DNA of 10,387 nucleotides from a bacterium (GTDB lineage Bacteria > Auribacterota > UBA3054): the NCBI GenBank assembly GCA_017444325.1, contig JAFSWV010000157.1, forward strand, positions 1 to 10,387. The letters are read 5' to 3'. Positions within the stretch are counted from its first letter, which is position 1, and each line of letters opens with the position of its first letter. Position numbers and translations under genes: made by a program. The notes beneath the pieces were generated by a model. That model searched no databases and was not told the DNA's origin. It worked only from the letters and a program-made list of their open reading frames with translations. Shown in pieces: positions 7,411-10,387 of this stretch.

Positions 7411-10005
7411 TTATTTTTTTCTCAAAACAAAAATCGCAAGCGCCATGAATAAAAGGCCAGCCAAAGGCTCCGGCACGGAGTTGTCATGGACGACGATGTT
7501 GTCGAAATAGAAAGGCGCAACCGTAGCTTCCTCCTCCTCGCTGTCACCTTCCACCCTGATGGTGAGATTGCTAACGGCACAAGTGTCGTATTCGGTTTTC
7601 AAGAAGATCGTCCCTTCCGGAAAATCCTCGTGATAATCGCCGAAAGTCACGCTGAGAACTTCGTTCCTCTCCAGATCGGTGTCAAGGCTGAAGGAAAATT
7701 CCTGCCATTCGCCATAGGGCGCCGTGGCCAACATTGTGAAATTGTCATCATTGGCGGGAATATAGCCCAGGACGGCGCAGCGAAGCGCCTTGTCGCGGCA
7801 GATATAAAAAGGCAGATAGCCCGTATCGTCGATAAAGGAGACCTTGGCATAACCTTCGTCGTCGCCTTCCTCAACATAAAAAAGGCTCTTGAAGGTGAAG
7901 GCGCTCTCCGCCGGCACGAAGCAGGATGTCTTGATAAAGCCTGCTCCCGGCAATTTTGCGCACTGTCTGCCTTCCTTTGAAGTGACGATCGGAGCTTCTT
8001 CAGGTTTGTCTGACCCTGCCAGCCAGGTATCCTGGCCGCGCAGATTGCCCATCTGATAGCCTTCGCCCTCAAACTCCGTCGTATAGTACCAGCCGCCTTT
8101 GGCGAAGGTGAAAAGGGATGTGATGGATCCTTCTCCGCTGCCGGAAGTGGCTTTGTAATCCATAACCACCCTGGTGCGGTAGAAGCCGTCATCCAGATCG
8201 CCTGTTCGAAGGTCGAAACCAAGGACTCCGCTTGTTCCGATCCTCCCTGTGGCGGGCTGGGGAACGAGATTGCTTGGCAGGTCGAGCACGGTAAGCGTGT
8301 ATTTGAAAGCCCTGCCGCCGGCGTTAAAAACAGGAACTTTTACGCTTTCCTGGGTGGGATCCAAAGCGACGATGGGGTCCAACAGAGGAACGGGCTCTTT
8401 AGGTCTTTCCAGTTCGACGACCAGTATGTCGTCAACGAGGAGGTTGGCGTCCGTCACCTCGCTGCTGCCGCAGACAAAAGCCAGCGTGTTTAGAGTTTCG
8501 TACCTGTTCGTTGAGTTATGCTGCGTATAAAGCTCAAAGCCGGAAGTGAAATTGGTGCTGAAATCGCCCAGGGAGAATTCCGTCAATCTGTAAAGCCTGA
8601 GGTCGATCGTGAAGGAGAAATCAAGCCAGGTGTCGAGCGGGAACTGGTAGTCCCCGGCGACAGCAAAGCCTTTTCCGTCGTTGAACTTGTAAAGATAGAA
8701 AGCGTCCTCGTAGCGCCAGAAATAAAACTCGTAGAGGAAGTCCCACCATCCGTTGCGGAAGAAGAAGGAATCCTGGCTGGATTCAGAATCCTTTCTGATC
8801 TTCATGGAAACTCTGACCACCGCGTCTTTCTGGGAGGTCACCGGGCAAATGTAGCTGTTCCAGCCGTAAGCGTTCTTAATGAAACCGCATGGGCCGTCCA
8901 CGCCGTAATCGACGTTGGTGACCAGCATGCAGTTGTCAGGATATCCGTAGCCGTCGTCCCTGATGCCTTCCCAGCCGTCCTGGCCGGTGATCTCGCCGGG
9001 ATAAAGGGCGGGCGGATCGAAGGTGTAGGAGCAGATGGCGCCCTTACTTTGAACTTTCAAAAGGCAGACTTTGCTGCCGGCCGAACCGCCGTCTATAGTG
9101 ACGTTGACGTAATAGACGTTGGTGTCCATGAGGGAACGGTCGAAATTGAAATTGAGAGCCGTGCTTTCCGCGAAAGTTCCTTCCGGATTCTTAATGGTCA
9201 GCCAATCCGGCTGCTCGTCGCAGTAAGCCCTGTAGGTCAGCTCCCCGCCGCCCATGTTGAAGAGCGACAGTTTTGCGGCGGTGGCTTTGCTGGCGACCAG
9301 CAGGGAAGTCGAAGCGATAGCCAATATCGGGCTGCCCTCCCTGTCTATCGATTCGACCTTGATATCGTCCAGACAGACGTTGGCGTCGGCATCGGTGACG
9401 ATCGAAAAACTTTTGAGATTCTTGGAATCATCTTTTATCGGCACAAGGCTCACGTCGCTCTCTTTTCCGCCCACCGTAAGCTTATCCAGAATGCCGGCTC
9501 TGAAATCTATGGTGTAGGAAACGTCGAGCCACTCCCCCATGCTGAAGGAAACGTTCTTGATGTCATCGGGAACATTGGTGGCCTTGTCCTGAATAGAATC
9601 GACCCTGAAGGTCCCATCACTGTTCGTTTTGAAGCTCAGCTGAATGGGGCGGTTCCACCAGTCGCTGGCTATTTGCACCGCGGAAACGCCGGTGTCGGCG
9701 GGCCAGAAGAACTTGAAGGAAACCTTGAGCAGGCTGCCGTTGGGAGAAGCCGGAATGTTTTTCACTATGACGCCGTTCCAGCCGGTGGCTTTACCTATTT
9801 TGACGCATCGGCGGGAATGATAGTCCCCCACCGTCGCGACGTTGTCCTCGTGGCAGTAGCCGTCCGTAGTCCTGACGGTCCAGTTGTTCTGGCCCTGCAG
9901 GTCGCCCTCGGTAAAGCCTTCCTCAAAATCGCAAGCAAAATAGACTTCGGCGCCAAAAGCCGCCGAAACAAACATGATGGCCGCAAACAAAAGATTTCTT
10001 GACAT
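7411..10005 (-). CDS. Large secreted multidomain PEP-CTERM surface protein (gene 3)
   Basis: This 864-residue paralogue of genes 1 and 2 lies on the opposite strand. Residues 1-19 form a signal peptide (SRN, hydrophobic core, cleavage near AFG/AE). Modules: a jelly-roll, about 20-222, that resembles the B type rather than the A type of genes 1 and 2 (CDFEEGFTEG, GQNNW, TDGY, GWNG, WLDVSYTIDF, DDIKVE); BACON-like, about 227-319 (PDWLTIKNPEG at 266-276); jelly-roll B, about 324-533 (PGEITGQDGW at 336, DDGYG at 350); degenerate BACON-like, about 538-634; and jelly-roll C, about 636-840. It ends in VPEP (844-847), a short hydrophobic stretch and RKK. The segment at 420-440 is extremely rich in Trp, Phe and Tyr. 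The start follows a weak AGGGA motif and an extended -10 promoter. ilvE follows 15 nt after the stop. Export and exosortase processing are inferred from the tail; ligand and role are unknown. Confidence 0.86.
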   Translation of the reverse strand: MSRNLLFAAIMFVSAAFGAEVYFACDFEEGFTEGDLQGQNNWTVRTTDGYCHEDNVATVGDYHSRRCVKIGKATGWNGVIVKNIPASPNGSLLKVSFKFFWPADTGVSAVQIASDWWNRPIQLSFKTNSDGTFRVDSIQDKATNVPDDIKNVSFSMGEWLDVSYTIDFRAGILDKLTVGGKESDVSLVPIKDDSKNLKSFSIVTDADANVCLDDIKVESIDREGSPILAIASTSLLVASKATAAKLSLFNMGGGELTYRAYCDEQPDWLTIKNPEGTFAESTALNFNFDRSLMDTNVYYVNVTIDGGSAGSKVCLLKVQSKGAICSYTFDPPALYPGEITGQDGWEGIRDDGYGYPDNCMLVTNVDYGVDGPCGFIKNAYGWNSYICPVTSQKDAVVRVSMKIRKDSESSQDSFFFRNGWWDFLYEFYFWRYEDAFYLYKFNDGKGFAVAGDYQFPLDTWLDFSFTIDLRLYRLTEFSLGDFSTNFTSGFELYTQHNSTNRYETLNTLAFVCGSSEVTDANLLVDDILVVELERPKEPVPLLDPIVALDPTQESVKVPVFNAGGRAFKYTLTVLDLPSNLVPQPATGRIGTSGVLGFDLRTGDLDDGFYRTRVVMDYKATSGSGEGSITSLFTFAKGGWYYTTEFEGEGYQMGNLRGQDTWLAGSDKPEEAPIVTSKEGRQCAKLPGAGFIKTSCFVPAESAFTFKSLFYVEEGDDEGYAKVSFIDDTGYLPFYICRDKALRCAVLGYIPANDDNFTMLATAPYGEWQEFSFSLDTDLERNEVLSVTFGDYHEDFPEGTIFLKTEYDTCAVSNLTIRVEGDSEEEEATVAPFYFDNIVVHDNSVPEPLAGLLFMALAIFVLRKK

Positions 10006-10039
10006 AATTCCCTACTTATTTTTATTTAAAGTATCAGAA

Positions 10040-10048
10040 ATTATAGCA
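10040..10048 (-). promoter_or_regulatory. Extended -10 promoter of gene 3
   Basis: The - strand reads TGCTATAAT, a perfect TATAAT (10040-10045) with the TGn extension. It lies about 35 nt upstream of the gene 3 ATG, giving a leader of roughly 28 nt. The -35 position falls in the T-run of the preceding terminator and shows no TTGACA-like hexamer, which fits an extended -10 promoter. A weak AGGGA ribosome site lies at 10009-10013. Confidence 0.65.
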
Positions 10049-10059
10049 CATTTGGGCGC

Positions 10060-10096
10060 AAAAAAAGACCGGCGGTCGGTGATCCGACCGCCGGTC
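10060..10096 (-). terminator. Strong intrinsic terminator after gene 4
   Basis: A perfect 13-bp inverted repeat (10067-10079 with 10084-10096, GACCGGCGGTCGG) closes on a 4-nt loop. On the - strand it is followed by seven T residues (10066-10060), which makes it an intrinsic terminator. It lies 26 nt after the gene 4 stop codon and immediately before the gene 3 promoter, insulating gene 3 from gene 4. On the + strand the tail is only CTTTT, so it should work mainly in the - direction. Confidence 0.92.
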
Positions 10097-10121
10097 CTTT
10101 TATGCAGCCGTCACTGAACTC

Positions 10122-10387
10122 TTATTTTTTGCGGAGCAAAAGAGCCAGGGCCAGGAGCAGGCCGAAGACCGCCGGTTCGGGGACCGAGGGATCCCTGATG
10201 ACGATCCTGCTCATGTACATGCCGGCCGGGTTGGCCACGTCGTGGCAGCCAATGGTGAACTTCTCGATGCGCTTGCCGTCGTAACTAGGCTCGAGCGGCA
10301 GTTCGCCGATGGCGAAGTTCGTCACAAAGTCGCCGAAGGTGATCTCGGTGACGCTGGCCACGTTGGGATCGGTGTCCATGGTGAAGC
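10122..10387 (-). CDS. C-terminal part of a fourth PEP-CTERM surface protein (gene 4, truncated by window edge)
   Basis: Only the last 87 or so residues are visible; the frame stays open to the window end, and the internal ATG at 10379 is not a credible start. The visible part matches the end of jelly-roll C in gene 1: F.(M/L)DTD, then TFGDFVTNF against TLNDFTTNF, G...L(D/E)PSYD, and V(x)RD.SVPEP. It then carries VPEP, a hydrophobic stretch rich in Leu/Ala and RKK before the stop, i.e. the same PEP-CTERM sorting tail. It is therefore a fourth member of the local family, ended by its own terminator. Its upstream modules cannot be seen. Confidence 0.85.
   Translation of the reverse strand, partial: FTMDTDPNVASVTEITFGDFVTNFAIGELPLEPSYDGKRIEKFTIGCHDVANPAGMYMSRIVIRDPSVPEPAVFGLLLALALLLRKK

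Noticed and set aside
8518..10002. A 494-codon open frame on the + strand opposite gene 3
   Set aside because: It is antisense to a protein with a signal peptide, repeated modules and sorting tail that match two other genes. The translation has no recognisable domain, signal or ribosome site, and long antisense frames are common in GC-rich coding DNA.
10097..10121. The hairpin at 10067-10096 as a + strand terminator
   Set aside because: The + strand tail is only CTTTT and no + strand gene ends upstream of it. The seven-T tract and the gene order indicate the - strand.

Overview
The window looks like a bacterial chromosome segment with GC-rich coding DNA and short AT-rich gaps. It is dominated by very large secreted proteins that end in PEP-CTERM-type sorting tails: [VL]PEP, a short hydrophobic stretch, then a basic end. 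Multidomain jelly-roll proteins with PEP-CTERM tails and large paralogous families suggest the Verrucomicrobia/Lentisphaerae/Kiritimatiellae group. This is an inference from architecture; there is no rRNA or other phylogenetic marker here except one branched-chain aminotransferase.

Layout. On the + strand lie two co-directional genes: a 1196-residue surface protein (48-3638) and, 7 nt later, an 884-residue paralogue (3646-6300). They converge on a bidirectional terminator (about 6319-6346). Beyond it, on the - strand, are ilvE (6370-7395) and, 15 nt upstream of ilvE, a third paralogue of 864 residues (7411-10005). Gene 3 has an extended -10 promoter at 10040-10048, just after a strong terminator (10060-10096). 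That terminator belongs to a fourth PEP-CTERM paralogue, whose C-terminal end enters the window from the right edge (10122-10387).

The three complete paralogues are built from the same parts in different numbers. Large beta-sandwich (concanavalin/LamG-like jelly-roll) modules each open with a FE-x-G-Y/F...G...GQ..W signature. They alternate with roughly 90-residue BACON-like Ig-fold modules (..PEWL.I.PASG...). The order is A-BACON-B-BACON-B-degenerate BACON-C in gene 1, A-BACON-B-degenerate BACON-C in gene 2, and B-BACON-B-degenerate BACON-C in gene 3. Gene 1 therefore carries an extra tandem B+BACON unit, and gene 3 has a B-type module in place of the A module.

The likely picture is a local family of exosortase-processed envelope or extracellular-matrix proteins, possibly adhesive or glycan-binding, expanded by duplication and module shuffling around a housekeeping amino-acid gene. 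No catalytic domain is recognisable in the large proteins and no exosortase gene lies in the window, so sorting and function remain inferred. No tRNA, rRNA, CRISPR array or insertion sequence was seen.
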